A stretch of DNA of 64,000 nucleotides from contig JAQFWX010000005.1 of assembly GCA_027605045.1 (NCBI GenBank), positions 434,001 to 498,000 on the forward strand. The letters are read 5' to 3'. The position numbers and the translations under genes were made by a program. Origin of the DNA: Phallus indusiatus. Lineage: Eukaryota > Basidiomycota > Agaricomycetes > Phallales > Phallaceae. Below are positions 48,746 to 60,444 of this stretch, piece by piece (position 1 is the first letter of the stretch; each line of letters begins with the position of its first letter). The notes under the pieces were generated by a model. It was not told the origin of the DNA. It ran no database searches and saw nothing but the letters and a program-made list of their open reading frames with translations.

Positions 48746-51700
48746 CTAAATGTCATCTTCCTGTGCATTTTCAATCATTTCCCTGTAATCATCGTAGCTC
48801 GCGAACGTTCCCATCCCTGTTCGTCGCTTCTTTTTCATCTTACCCTCTCCTTCTTCTCTGTCTCGTTTCTTCCCCTTTCCTTTGAATTCACCACCATCAT
48901 CAGCAAAACCTCCCCATTCTGCTTCGCTCCCCTCGTCGTTCTCGCTCGCATCTCCGCTAGCCCACGGTACGAGCGCTTTTAGACTTCCTGTCTCACTTAA
49001 TAAATCATCCATATCTTCCATAAAGTCCAATGCACTGTCATCGTCATCGTCAGGAAGACCGTCGTTAGTGTCATTGTCAGCCTCTTTATCCTCTTCTACG
49101 TCCTCATCTTCGTGTTCATCTTCATCTTGGTCTGCATCAACGTCCAGGTCTTCGTCATCTTCGTCATCGCTTATTTCGAGTTCAGGAATTGACTTCTTCA
49201 TAGCCTATAACAGGATAAATGTGGAAGCCAACGAAATAAGATGAGACGTACCTTCCATATTTCCTTTTCCTCTTCGTCATCGCTCACAGAATCTATGCTA
49301 GCTACTTCATCCGCATCGTCTTCTGCCGATTTTTTCTTCTTGCGTTTATCAGCTTTCGCACCTTTCGCTACCTCTCGATCATGTTTGAGAGTAAAGAAAT
49401 TATGAAAAAAGATCTACGAGAATTATTAGTCAGTAAAACTGAAATAAGTCCGGAAACAGGCGAAGAGTTTTTGCGAATTTAGTGACTGTAAGAGACCATA
49501 CCTGATCAACTGGCACGTCCTTTTTTTGCATATTTTTGAACTTATCAGTGTTGACCTCGATTTCCGCTTTCGTCTTTGCTTCACTTTCAGCTCCGGCTCG
49601 TTGCATGGCCGATGTCCCTTTTTGCGTTATTTTTTGTTTAGCATTTTTATATACGAAACGGTCCAAGAAGTGAGATAATGTGTTCAAACCGAGATCAGGT
49701 GTGGTAGTAACAGGTGAATGCGTTAATAGTTGGTGTGCATGAAGGGAAACGGAAGGATGGTAATGCGATTGAAGAGGAATCTTAAACATCACAGCTGTTA
49801 ACAGGAAGAACGATATAGACAAATAGAACGTACTAATTCCCATAAGCCCGCATACTCTGCATTTGCATATTGAGGATCACGCTTTTTAGGGTCGTATGTC
49901 ACAACAGGTTGATCTAAAGATCCCAAGGTTTTAGGATCGGTATTTAATGAAGAAGCAGGTCTTTTTGAAGCAGAGTTCAAGACGTCGTCACGATTTTTTT
50001 CTTCACTTGGGTTAGTGAGTGAGCGTTTTTGTGATTTTTCAAGCGATCTGTCTCGCGGTTGATCTGTAGACATCTCCTGAATTTGTGTCCTGGAGGAAGG
50101 AATTTTATCAATGAGGAGTGTCAAATTAGGAACGATTTCCATCAGCTGAGTGAATTCAATAAAAAATAGATATTTATTGTGAGAGATCAACGACTCACCT
50201 GGCCTATAAAAAACATTCCGGCGCACATTATTTCATTACGTCCCCCACTTCCCGTGCCAGAGATGAGAGTTTGCAAGTATCGCTTCGTGAGTGCAGATGA
50301 ACGTTTCGGTGCAAGCTCCATTGAATTGTTCGGCTCAGTTTTTCGTTTTTCCAATTTTCTTTCCTTTTTTTGGGAAGTAACGGCCGACTTTTGAGCTGCC
50401 TTAATTTTTACGTCTGGATCATTCTTGACTGCTTTCAAAAGCAGATTAAGGTAACTTGCGTGTTTTGACGAAGACGCCGAGTAAGACAAACGGGAGTCCA
50501 GGATAGAGGCATATAGGGTGCGGAAGAATCGAGATGGTAAAGATGTCATCGAATCTGCGTGGGGCGCATCGGCGGGAGATGTTGTAGAAGCCGCCATAAA
50601 TTTGGGACTTGTGCATACATGCAACAAGAGCATTAAGGACTGAAGACTAACTGCAAACGTAGTACTTGACGCGTGTGTTATTCGAAAGAGAGTATTAATA
50701 TGCGATGCAAATTGCCTAAATAACTATGAACATCAAGGTTTTAAATATTGAAAAGACGACTTACGTTGATTTCCCGATATCTTCAGCGAAAGGAAGTGCA
50801 CGATTTATTCCGGTGAGGATAGCGGAAATCAGCTTTGCGTTTTGGTCTGATTCCGCAGCGTTGGTACTATCCGTATAGAACGTCCCGTCTGGCTGTCTCG
50901 ACGACTTTGATTTCTTTTTGTGGCCAATATGTCCCCGGCGATTTTTGGGACGGTAATCTCTATCTTCCTCTTGTTTATCATCCTCAGCGTGTCCAAGGAT
51001 CTCCTTAAACATTCCAAAATAAATATCGATGAGGAAGTCTGCAACAGCACCTTCCGCGGATGTCAACACAATTTGGTTGAAAGTGATGGAGGCATAATAA
51101 CGACAATGAGCCGAGTGGGAAGGTGTGAGGGATTTTTGGGGATTCGTCTTGTCCAGAGCCGGCTTAGAATTACCGATAGTGGGTCGCAGAACAAAACCGG
51201 CTATCTCTTGTGCTACTATTTTTTTCATCTGCGGGTGCACCTGTAAAATTTGCAATATATAATGAGAGGCCTTTGAGGCAATCGATTTTTCAGAATCGTT
51301 CTACAAGGTTTAGTAAGAATTATCGTCTAAAGCACTTTTTTTTATAACGAACCAATCTGTGCACAAGTAATCGTAACAAGTTTTGCTCTTGTTCGGGTTT
51401 ATCTCGAAGTAGCTGAAAAATGAAATGCATCGCTTGCTTGCGCACATATGAAAGTGGATCAGTAACTAGACTCTGGGTCGCAGTTTGAGAAAAGATTCAA
51501 TTAGTTTATTAAGCAGCCCACCTCCAGCGACTCCAAAACATTGAAGAAATATTTTTTAAGCCAGTCTTCGAAAAACCATACTGCGAAATGGGCATCCGTT
51601 GCGTCTGGATGCGTCAACTGCTGGTCTCGGAAATACCTAGGGTTCAAATCAGGAGTGTGAACCCTCTCTTTGAATTTAAAATATACTTGAGCTTTCTATC

Positions 51701-52783
51701 TGGTGCTCCACCTCCAGTCCACCAGTCAACAATTGCACGCAAAGCTTTCAAGCTCTCTTCACGACCTTTCTTTCCTGCCATTCCTTTCAAAGTCTCCAAA
51801 GCGCGCATATTGTGCAAGGGCGAGGCTTGGACCATTAAAGTCAAAGCCGACAGTCGATCGGATAACGTTCCCGAAGACAGTACACGACTAATGAACCTGG
51901 CGTCGGAGGCAGAAGAAGCGTGTGCGGACGATGCTATATAAGTTTCTGCATCAATATCGATGATAGATTGTGCGCGACTTTGACATGTTGCCAGGTAATC
52001 TGAAGATACAGGTGGGCTAACGGTGGAATGAAGAGGAGGAGCAGACGACGTGGAATACCAATGTGGAGAGGGTGTAATAATCTGAAAGGATGAAACGGAA
52101 GTCCTGCTAAGTTACAAAAAATACTTACAAGCGTCTTAGCACTCCCTTTACCGCTGTGAAACCGCGTTTCAGTTTCATTTTGGGAAAACTTTATATGCCG
52201 GGTTGTCGGATTCTGTTCGGCCTTTGCGACATTGGAAACCCGTGTCGCTTTCTCTTTTGTGGTATTTTTGTCTGGGTGACTAGACGAAGCTTTTCGATCT
52301 CGATTAGATGAATCGATATCTTTAGCTTTCGTGTCGAAATGTTTAGTTGGTTTGTGAACCTTCTCGTCCTGTTTTTCTTTTCCGTTCTCCTTGGCTTTAC
52401 CCTTTCCTTTCGCGGTCTCCTGTAGTTTTGAGAAGTTTAAATCCTTCATAAGATTGGCAATATCACGGTGAAGAGTAACCTAAACAATATTACATCTAAG
52501 AAAAACATAAAGCATTTGGAAAACCTACATCATTATGGTTACTTTGGACCTTCCTTTGCCTTTTTACTCCTTGGACATCTGACGAATCGGAGTCGGCGTT
52601 TTCCACAAGTTTATAATCGTCCTCATCGCCTCCTAACTCCTGGATCTGCTGCTTCAAATCCCTTTCTGTTTGCTTTGACGATGAATGCTGTGGTTTTTTT
52701 TCAGGCCTGGGATTACTTTGACCCACGAAGTTTTTTGAAGGTGGGTTGACAGTTTGGTGACGGGTCGGCTTCAGTCGACCCAT
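48746..52783 (-). CDS. MAK21: Noc1/Mak21 (CEBPZ) ribosome biogenesis factor
   Basis: Nucleolar HEAT-repeat protein of the CBF/Mak21 family that works with Noc2 in pre-60S particle assembly and export. The minus-strand gene starts MGRLKPTRHQTVNPPSKNF at 52783. The first join gives SNHNDVTLHRDIANLMKDL. After a Lys/Glu-rich linker come LSALTLMVQASPLHNMRALE, LKALRAIVDWWTGGGAPDRK, FAVWFFEDWLKKYFFNVLE, VLVTDPLSYVRKQAMHFIFQ, LISAILTGINRALPFAEDIG and FRTLYASILDSRLSYSASS. Toward the end are TYDPKKRDPQYANAEYAGLWE and SHFLDRFVYKNAKQK, the diagnostic C-terminal CBF motif. The terminal 150 residues are extremely acidic (Asp/Glu runs), then basic, ending AQEDDI (stop 48748-48746). About ten short introns. 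The start is 197 bp from the divergent Mago gene. Confidence 0.9.
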
Positions 52784-52980
52784 AGTACGAATTAATAGAT
52801 GAAGTAACTGAAGAACAATCAATACACTTTGAAGAAAATACTCAGCGATAGCTAAAGGTGACTTACAAGACACGAGAATGAGTACCTAAAGCTTACGTAA
52901 GGCCGGTTTTTTTGCCATCTGCCATCGTTTGCTCCTCCGCTAAAACGACTACACTATAATTTGTTTGAGTATTGTCGAAG
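52784..52980. promoter_or_regulatory. Shared divergent promoter, MAK21 and MAGO
   Basis: Only 197 bp separate two essential housekeeping start codons (minus and plus), so this interval must drive both. No element is assigned. Confidence 0.5.
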
Positions 52981-53850
52981 ATGTCGCTGGATAATGATCC
53001 TTTTTACCTCAGGTACCTTTTGTATTTGTTTCCACTAAATTCAATGCTCACTCGGTTTAGATACTAGTCGGTACTTTCTATTCTTCACCCGTAGTTGGAT
53101 TGCTAACGCGATGCTCGATAAACTTGCCTACATTTCTATTTTCTAATTTCCTACCTTGGATATTCTCACCTATGCTGGTTCATTCAATTGAAACCCAAAT
53201 ATAGTACCGGTCATTCTGGAAAACATGGCCACGAATTCCTCGAGTTCGAATACTCACGCGGCCGTCTGCGTTATGCCAACAATTCAAATTACAGAAATGA
53301 CAGCTTAATTCGAAAAGAGAGTGAGTTAATGCCTTATAAAAGCTATTGATTTTGAACTAATATGCCAAATGTCAGTGTGGGTCGGGCCTTTGGTCGTTAA
53401 AGAGCTCAAGCGAATAATCGCCGCCAGTGAAATTACCAAGTACGTCCTTATATTCATATTTTACACTTTCTTGTTTTGTTGCGTTCCGTTGTTATTTTCG
53501 TTAATCATGTTGCTTGTTTGTAGGGAAGACGATACAAATTGGCCGAAGAAGAACATTGTTGGCAAACAAGAGCTTGAAATTCGTCTAGGCAATGATCATA
53601 TCGCCTTTGAAGTATGCTATACTATTATTTCTTGTTTTTTGGCTTACTTGGTTTTTTAGACCGCAAAAATTGGCTCGCTGGTTGATGTTGCTGAAAGTGA
53701 GGATCCAGAAGGTTTACGAGTATTTTATTATCTTGTCCAAGATTTGAGAGTACGTTTCTGCTAGCTTTCTTATGAATCGATTTATAACGTATTTGTTAGT
53801 GTTTCATTTTCTCGTTAATCTCCCTGCACTTCAAGATCAAACCTATCTAA
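52981..53850 (+). CDS. mago: Mago nashi, exon junction complex core
   Basis: Mago heterodimerises with Y14 and locks eIF4A3 onto spliced mRNA. Seven exons (52981-53012, 53061-53066, 53205-53320, 53376-53439, 53524-53611, 53660-53749, 53800-53850) give 148 residues, the family length. Conserved sequence includes [87 protein letters not shown] and the C-terminal [16 protein letters not shown]. The second exon is only 6 nt and supplies the R-Y-Y of the first strand. Another odd point is that this splicing factor's own gene is fragmented into seven very small exons. It lies in tandem with the chitin synthase gene, 394 bp downstream. Confidence 0.93.
53061..53066 (+). other. 6-nt microexon of MAGO (ATACTA)
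   Basis: Exon 1 ends ...CTC AG before GTACCT. The bases after GGTTTAG are ATACTA, followed by GTCGGT, a GTNNGT-type donor. The next exon begins TACCGGTCAT after ATATAG. Joining AG-ATACTA-T gives Arg-Tyr-Tyr, which with FYL before and TGH after reproduces the near-invariant FYLRYY-GH block. Skipping the six bases keeps the frame but loses two residues and changes Arg to Ser. Confidence 0.8.
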
Positions 53851-54244
53851 AAGAAGAGGGCTCAATTGCTGAGCTTTATTTGTGATTTTAAAAAACTTCA
53901 ACGTCTAATGAATGACCTGTATTTTAATAATTTTGCTTTTAAATGTTACATCCACAACACAGTTGAATATTGGTCTTGGACGTATGAGTAATTCCCCATT
54001 AGTTTTGAAACATCAACAATTCTTTTAAAAAAAGCTTTGATGCCGCGTTGAGTCTCCGCAGTCGGCCGCTCCCCTTGTGTCAAAACTCACTCCCTCCTTG
54101 CGTCCTCCTGCGCACAGCATTCGTTACCATATCCCGCACTTCTTATACCTCAATTTTGTTTCTAACACCTCACGACTGACATTTTAACGAATTGTCTCTT
54201 TTTCCCTCTTTTTTCAAGATACATTTACAGATACAGCTCACCTA
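53851..54244. promoter_or_regulatory. Mago 3' end and chitin synthase promoter/leader
   Basis: Contains the end of the Mago transcript. The second half is pyrimidine-rich (54120-54220), typical of a fungal promoter/leader, and runs to the ATG at 54245. Confidence 0.4.
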
Positions 54245-57200
54245 ATGAGCAGAGGGTCGTTTTACGGCGGTCCAAGTCATCAAGTACTGGGCGACACAAC
54301 AGACCTCGCCACTCTACCTCAAGTTTCGGACGATATTATAGTATCATGTCTTAGGGAGCGGTTTCTCAATGACCAGATATATACCCGCATTGGGTCGCAC
54401 GCACTCGTGGCACTCAATCCTCATAAATATGTCACCAGTAATTCGGATGCTGTGATGCTCAAGTATGCCGCAGAGTATCGAGACACTTCAGGCGAAAAGG
54501 CACAGAACAATCCTCATATGTTCCAGTTGGCGAACAATGCGTACTATCATATGCGCCGAACTGGTCAGGACCAATCGATGCTTTTCGCGTAAGTCCGAAG
54601 AAAGATAAAATGCATTAGTATGGGTTCGCTAATAATATCAATAGCGGGGAAACTTGCAGTGGAAAATCTGAAAACCGCCGGCTGGCTATAAAGTCTCTCA
54701 TCGAACTTAGTGTCAGCAACCCAGGCAAAAAAGGCTCCAAATTATCGCATCAAATACCGTCGGCGGAATTTGTTCTCGAAAGCTTTGGCAATGCTCGAAC
54801 GCTGCAAAATCCTAATGCGTCAAGGTTTGGAAAGTACACAGAACTACAGTTTACTGAGCGTGGAAGGCTGTGCGGTATCAAAACCCTGGATTACTACTTG
54901 GAGCGCAATCGAATTGCCGGCGCTCTTTCCGGAGAAAGAAACTTTCATATATTTTACTATCTCGTCGCTGGAGCTAGTTCCGAAGAAAGACAACATTTGA
55001 AGCTCGCGGAGAAAGCGACGTATCGTTATCTTGGTCAAACAGGTCGAAATAATCTCGGTCGCGAGGATGATGGAGTCAGATTCGAGCAACTAAAGCAAGC
55101 CCTTAAAAGTGTTGGATTGACCAAACGACATGTCGCGCAAACGTGCCAACTCTTGGCCGCCATCATTCACTTGGGACAGCTGGAGTTCACCATGGATAAA
55201 CATCGCAATCAAGACGCCGCTGTAGTTCGAAATATGGATGTTCTTCAAATTGTTGCCGATTTCCTAGGAGTGCAGTCCTCAGCACTCGAATCAGCATTGA
55301 GCTATAGGACGAAGTTAGTCAAAAAAGAACTATGTACCATATTCCTCGATCCCGAAGGGGCCTCCGATAATCGTGACGAACTCGCTAAAACCTTATATTC
55401 CCTTCTCTTTGCTTGGACGAACGAATACATCAATTCCCGTCTTTGTCGAGATGATTATCATACCTTTATTGGTCTTTTCGATTTGCCGGGTCCTCAAAAC
55501 CTCCCATCCTCTGCGAGTCGGTCTAACTCGTTAGATCAGTTTTGTATTAACTTTGCTAACGAACGTCTTCAAAACTGGATTCAGAGAAGTCTATTTGAAT
55601 CCCATGTTGAGGAGTACAACGCAGAAGGTATAGCTCGTTTCGTACCTCAAGTTGCCTATTTCGACAATTCCGAATGCGTACGATTGATAACGAACAAACC
55701 TGGAGGGTTGATTCACATCATGGATGATCAAGCGAACCGTCAGCCGAAGAAGACAGATCACACCATGGTAGAAGCTTTCGGAAAACGATGGAGTAATCAT
55801 GCATCTTTTAAAGTAGGATCAATGGATAGATCAGGGTTCCCTACCTTCACTGTTCACCATTACAGTGGTCCAGTGACGTATTCAGCGGAAAGTTTCCTCG
55901 AGCGTAATAGCGACTCATTGAATCCCGATTTTGTTTCATTACTACGCGGGAGCAATGCTGAGGGGCCACATCCCGCCGCTAGCTCCGGATTAGCTGGCTC
56001 TATCCATCAATTTGTCCGTGGATTGTTCTCCGCTAAGGCTATTGCGACTCAAGCTCATCCACGCCACGAGGAAACCATCGTTGCTGCCCAGCAGCCAGTT
56101 AAACCCATGCGTGCACCATCTACTCGGCGTAAAAAGTCCATCAAAAGAATGGCCACGTTAGGCGAAGAGGAAAAGGATGATGACGAGGCCGCTGACACTC
56201 TCGGTGATTCCAAGCCTTGTGTCGCCGGAGAGTTCCGTACGGCTCTTGATACTCTTTTTGAGACTCTCGATGGAACGCAGGGATGGTTTGTGTTTTGCGT
56301 AAATCCCAATGATGCGCAAATTCCGAACCAACTTGAAGGTCGTGGTGTGAAAGCTCAAGTTCGTAATTATGGCCTTCCCGAGATTGCAAAACGATCCGTT
56401 GCTGTTTTCGAAGCCAGCATGACACCAGAAGAGTTCTGCGATCGTTATAAAGACCAAATTCATTCCTTGGGGATAATTGAAGGATCATTCACCGAACAAG
56501 TTCAGCAGGTTCGGACATCTCTGGGGTTACAGGAAAAGGATATTGTTTCTGGGCAACATAAGGTAACGCGACATATTATATCGACTATTATTGTGTCTGA
56601 CGTGCTGTAGGTCTTCCTTAGCCATGTGGCTTTTCATAAATTAGAAGATCACCTTCGTGCTTATGACGTTGAAGAAATGAAACGAAATCGTTTACGAGAT
56701 GCTGAGGCAGAAGCGGGTATAGTTACGTCCGATCCGTATTCACCTTATCACGATCCAGGATCAGCTCAAGACTACGGGTTCTCTGATGCTCGCAACGCCT
56801 CCAATCAACATCTGCCGCTTGTACAAAATGCAGCTTTCCAACGTGCTGACTTATACAACGACGAATACGATGAACGCAGATCCCTACAAAGCGAAGATTA
56901 TGACGGCAGGAGTCAGCTCACAAGCCACCGCGAGGAATCAAGTTCTAACTTTGGAAGTGAATCTTATGCCCCTTCCAGGAACATGTTCCAAAACGCTGAA
57001 AAGAATGCAATTCCTGGAAAAGGCGCTACTGACGAGATTCTGGAAGGCGAGGTTGTGGAAGAACTTAGAGACTCTTCGGCCCGTCGAAAGTGGCTCTTCG
57101 TTGTCTGGTCGCTTACTTGGTGGTGTCCAAATATTTTCTTAAAATGGTTTGGGGGGATGAAACGTATGGATATCCGTCAAGCGTGGCGCGAAAAGTTAGC

Positions 57201-60200
57201 CATAAACATGATCATCTGGTTCATATGTGCCTGTGCAATATTCGTGATTGCGGTTCTAGGCAATATCATTTGCCCTACGGAACATGTCTTCAGTATGAGC
57301 GAGTTACAGTCTCATTCATTTGAAAACAATCCAAATAATGCATACACCGCTATAAGAGGTGAAGTCTTTGATCTTACCACCGTTGCCAAAACACATCTCG
57401 CCATCGTTCCCGTCGTTCCCCTTAAACTAATAATGAAGTATTCGGGGGTTGCCGCAGACAATATATTCCCAGTGCAGGAAAGTATCTCAAATTCTCGTTT
57501 TAGTGAACGAAATTCTAACAATCCTGTTATATAGGTTAGCGCTCTTTGCAACGGGATAAACGGGAAAGTAGATCCTTATGTGGTGTTGGACGCCGACAAT
57601 GCCACGGCTACAGATCCAAATTCTCAGTATCACGATTTTCGGGTGGCTACTTCTGATCCACGGCCGGATTGGTATTTTGAACAGATGGTGATTATGCGCG
57701 CGACTGCCAGGAAAGGATTCGTAGGCTTTCAACCCAACCAAATCCATGATATGGCGAGCGAAGGAAGGGCGGTTGCAATATACAACAATATGGTATTCGA
57801 CCTGACATCGTATATCACACACGGACCGGCCGTCGCTGCACCTCCCGGTGAACAACCACCTTCAGGAATAAACAATCAATTTATTGATCCCAGTGTTGTT
57901 CAACTTTTCCAAGTATTCCCAGGCAGTGATATTACTGAGAAACTGGATTCTCTGAACCTACCCGGCGATGAGCTCACAAATCAAAAGACTTGCTTGCGGA
58001 ATTTATTCGCTATCGGAAAGGTCGACCATCGTAACGACGCACAATGTCTTTTCTCGAAGTATATTTTACTTGCCTTATCTATCATGCTGGTCTCCGTCAT
58101 TGGCTTCAAGTTTTTAGCTGCCTTGCAATTTGGAACTGCTCGCGCCCCCGAAGATCACGACAAGTTTGTCATATGTCAAGTACCATGTTATACGGAAGGC
58201 GAAGAATCTATGCGCAATACTATCGACTCAATCGCAAAAACCAAATATGACGATAAACGAAAACTGCTATTCATCATCTGTGATGGTATGATTGTTGGTT
58301 CGGGTAACGATAGGCCCACCCCTCGTATTGTTCTGGATATACTCGGTGCAGATCCTAACCAGGATCCCGAGCCTTTGAGTTTCCTTTCGCTAGGGGAAGG
58401 TTCCCGACAACATAACATGGGTAAAGTTTACTCTGGTCTATACGAGTGTGCTGGGCATGTTGTACCGTATGTTGTTGTCGTCAAGGTTGGCAAGCATAGT
58501 GAACGCCAAAGGCCTGGAAATCGTGGAAAGCGAGATTCTCAAATGGTTATTATGCGTTTCTTCAACAAGGTATACTTCTTTTTCAAGGTATGCTATGTGC
58601 AAGTATCAACTAATGACATTCCAGGTTCATTTCAATGCCCCCATGAATCCTTTGGAGTTGGAGATCTATCACCAAATCAAGAATGTCATCGGTGTACACC
58701 CAACATTTTATGAGTATCTGCTCACCGTCGATGCCGATACCGTGGTAACTACCTTGTCGCTCAATCGTCTAGTTTCAGCGTGAGTAATAATCCTGATCTG
58801 TCTCAGTATAATGGGATAATTGACTTCTATACAGAATGATCAACGACAAGAAAGTTCTTGGTGTTTGTGGCGAAACCGCTTTATCTAATTCGAAGAAATC
58901 TATTATCACTATGATGCAGGTATGCTAATATGCTCTTATATTTAATCCTCGCAACTTAACATCGACTTAGGTGTACGAGTACTATATTTCGCACCACCTC
59001 GCGAAAGCGTTCGAGAGTCTTTTTGGTTCCGTGACTTGTCTTCCTGGTTGTTTCTCCATGTACCGTCTAAGAACGCCGGACACTCATAAGCCCTTGTTTA
59101 TTTCCAACCAAATCATCACTGACTATTCCGAGAATCGAGTCGACACTCTCCATGTCAAGAACCTTCTTCACCTTGGAGAAGATCGTTATCTAACCACTCT
59201 TTTGCTAAAACACTTCCCTAATTGCAAGACGATATTTGTTCGGGACGCTCAAGCATACACGGTAGCACCTGAGGATTGGTCTGTTCTGTTATCTCAAAGA
59301 CGTCGGTGGATCAACTCAACCGTGCACAACCTCTCCGAATTGGTGTTCTTGGAAAAATTGTGTGGTTTCTGTTGCTTTTCTATGCGATTCGTTGTTTTCA
59401 TCGACCTCGTGTCTACGGTTATTCAACCAATTACAATTGGTTATGTACGTGAAATCCCAAGTTTTCTGTTCTTGGTTGATACTAACCCGACGTAACTTAG
59501 TTGGTTTATCTTCTCTATCTCGTAATCTCTTCAAAGACTGTAGTCCCAACCTTGTCCATTGTTATGATTGCAGCTATATATGGTCTCCAAGCTCTCATCT
59601 TCCTGCTCAGAAGGAAATGGGACATGGTGGGATGGATGATATTCTATATTCTTGCCATTCCCGCTTTCTCCTTCCTTCTTCCATTGTACTCATTCTGGAG
59701 AATGGACGATTTCTCATGGGGTGCAACGCGTGTTGTAGTGGGTGAAAAAGGAAAGAAACTCATTGTCCACGTGAGTAGAACAAGCTAATATTTATTCACT
59801 TTATGTTTGATGCTCATTTGGGTTCAGGATGAAGGCAAGTTTGACCCTCGGTCAATCCCTTTGAAGTCTTGGAACGATTACGTACGTCTTCGCTATATCT
59901 GTGTGCCTTCGTGCTCTGATGTTGATTGCCTTTACAGGAGAACGAACTCTGGGACAAGGAATCGAATCATAGCATTGGCTCATGGGTACCACCAGCCAAA
60001 GAAAAAGATGGATATGAATCGCACACAGCGTCGATATATGGTCGTGAAACGTATTATGAACCTGCCTTATCGCGTGCCTATTCCCCGGCCCCTTCATCTG
60101 TACAACAAGCTCCGTTGTTCCCAGCTATGCAAAATTCCGGCCGTAATACCCCAACTGGTTCTTTCGTTCACCAACCTACGGCTTCAAGACCAGGGACTGG

Positions 60201-60444
60201 CTACTTTGATTTGCAAATACCACGCACAGGCACTCCAGATAATTTCACTCCGGGTTCTAGTGGTCAACCTACAGATATAGCTCTTGAACACGCCATTCAG
60301 GAGATTCTTCGCACGGCCGATCTTAACACAATAACCAAACGGGGCATCCGTGTTAAGCTCGAAGAGCAATTTGGCGTCGATTTGAACTCGCGAAAAACCA
60401 CCATCAACAACATTATCGATGGAATACTTCTTAATCCTTCATAA
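54245..60444 (+). CDS. Chitin synthase with N-terminal myosin motor-like domain (class V/VII type)
   Basis: Membrane GT2 enzyme that polymerises UDP-GlcNAc into wall chitin; the motor-like head guides or tethers secretory vesicles. Ten exons (54245-54588, 54645-56562, 56611-57477, 57535-58569, 58625-58779, 58835-58919, 58971-59444, 59501-59770, 59828-59881, 59938-60444) give 1902 residues. The motor head (about 20-780) has P-loop GETCSGKSE and switch I-like [13 protein letters not shown]. Its switch II is degenerate, LFDLPG. Next come a membrane pair near [15 protein letters not shown] and a cytochrome b5-like stretch. The catalytic domain has [20 protein letters not shown] and QRRRW (1577-1581), followed by several membrane helices. 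A DEK_C domain ends the chain ([14 protein letters not shown] to [11 protein letters not shown]). One intron lacks a GT donor (separate entry). Confidence 0.95.
57478..57534 (+). other. Apparent GA-AG intron in the chitin synthase gene
   Basis: The upstream exon ends IFPVQ at CAG (57475-57477), and the downstream exon begins GTTAGCGCTC, encoding VSALCNG. The 57-nt piece between them starts GAAAGTATCT and ends TTCTAACAATCCTGTTATATAG, with a perfect branch site and acceptor. An in-frame TAG at 57532 makes removal necessary. The donor equals the strong consensus CAG|GTAAGTAT except for A instead of T at +2. The only phase-compatible GT nearby (57472) would delete Val-Gln. Confidence 0.6.

Noticed and set aside
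51588..51941. Plus-strand open frame inside the MAK21 gene
   Set aside because: Antisense shadow of conserved minus-strand coding sequence.
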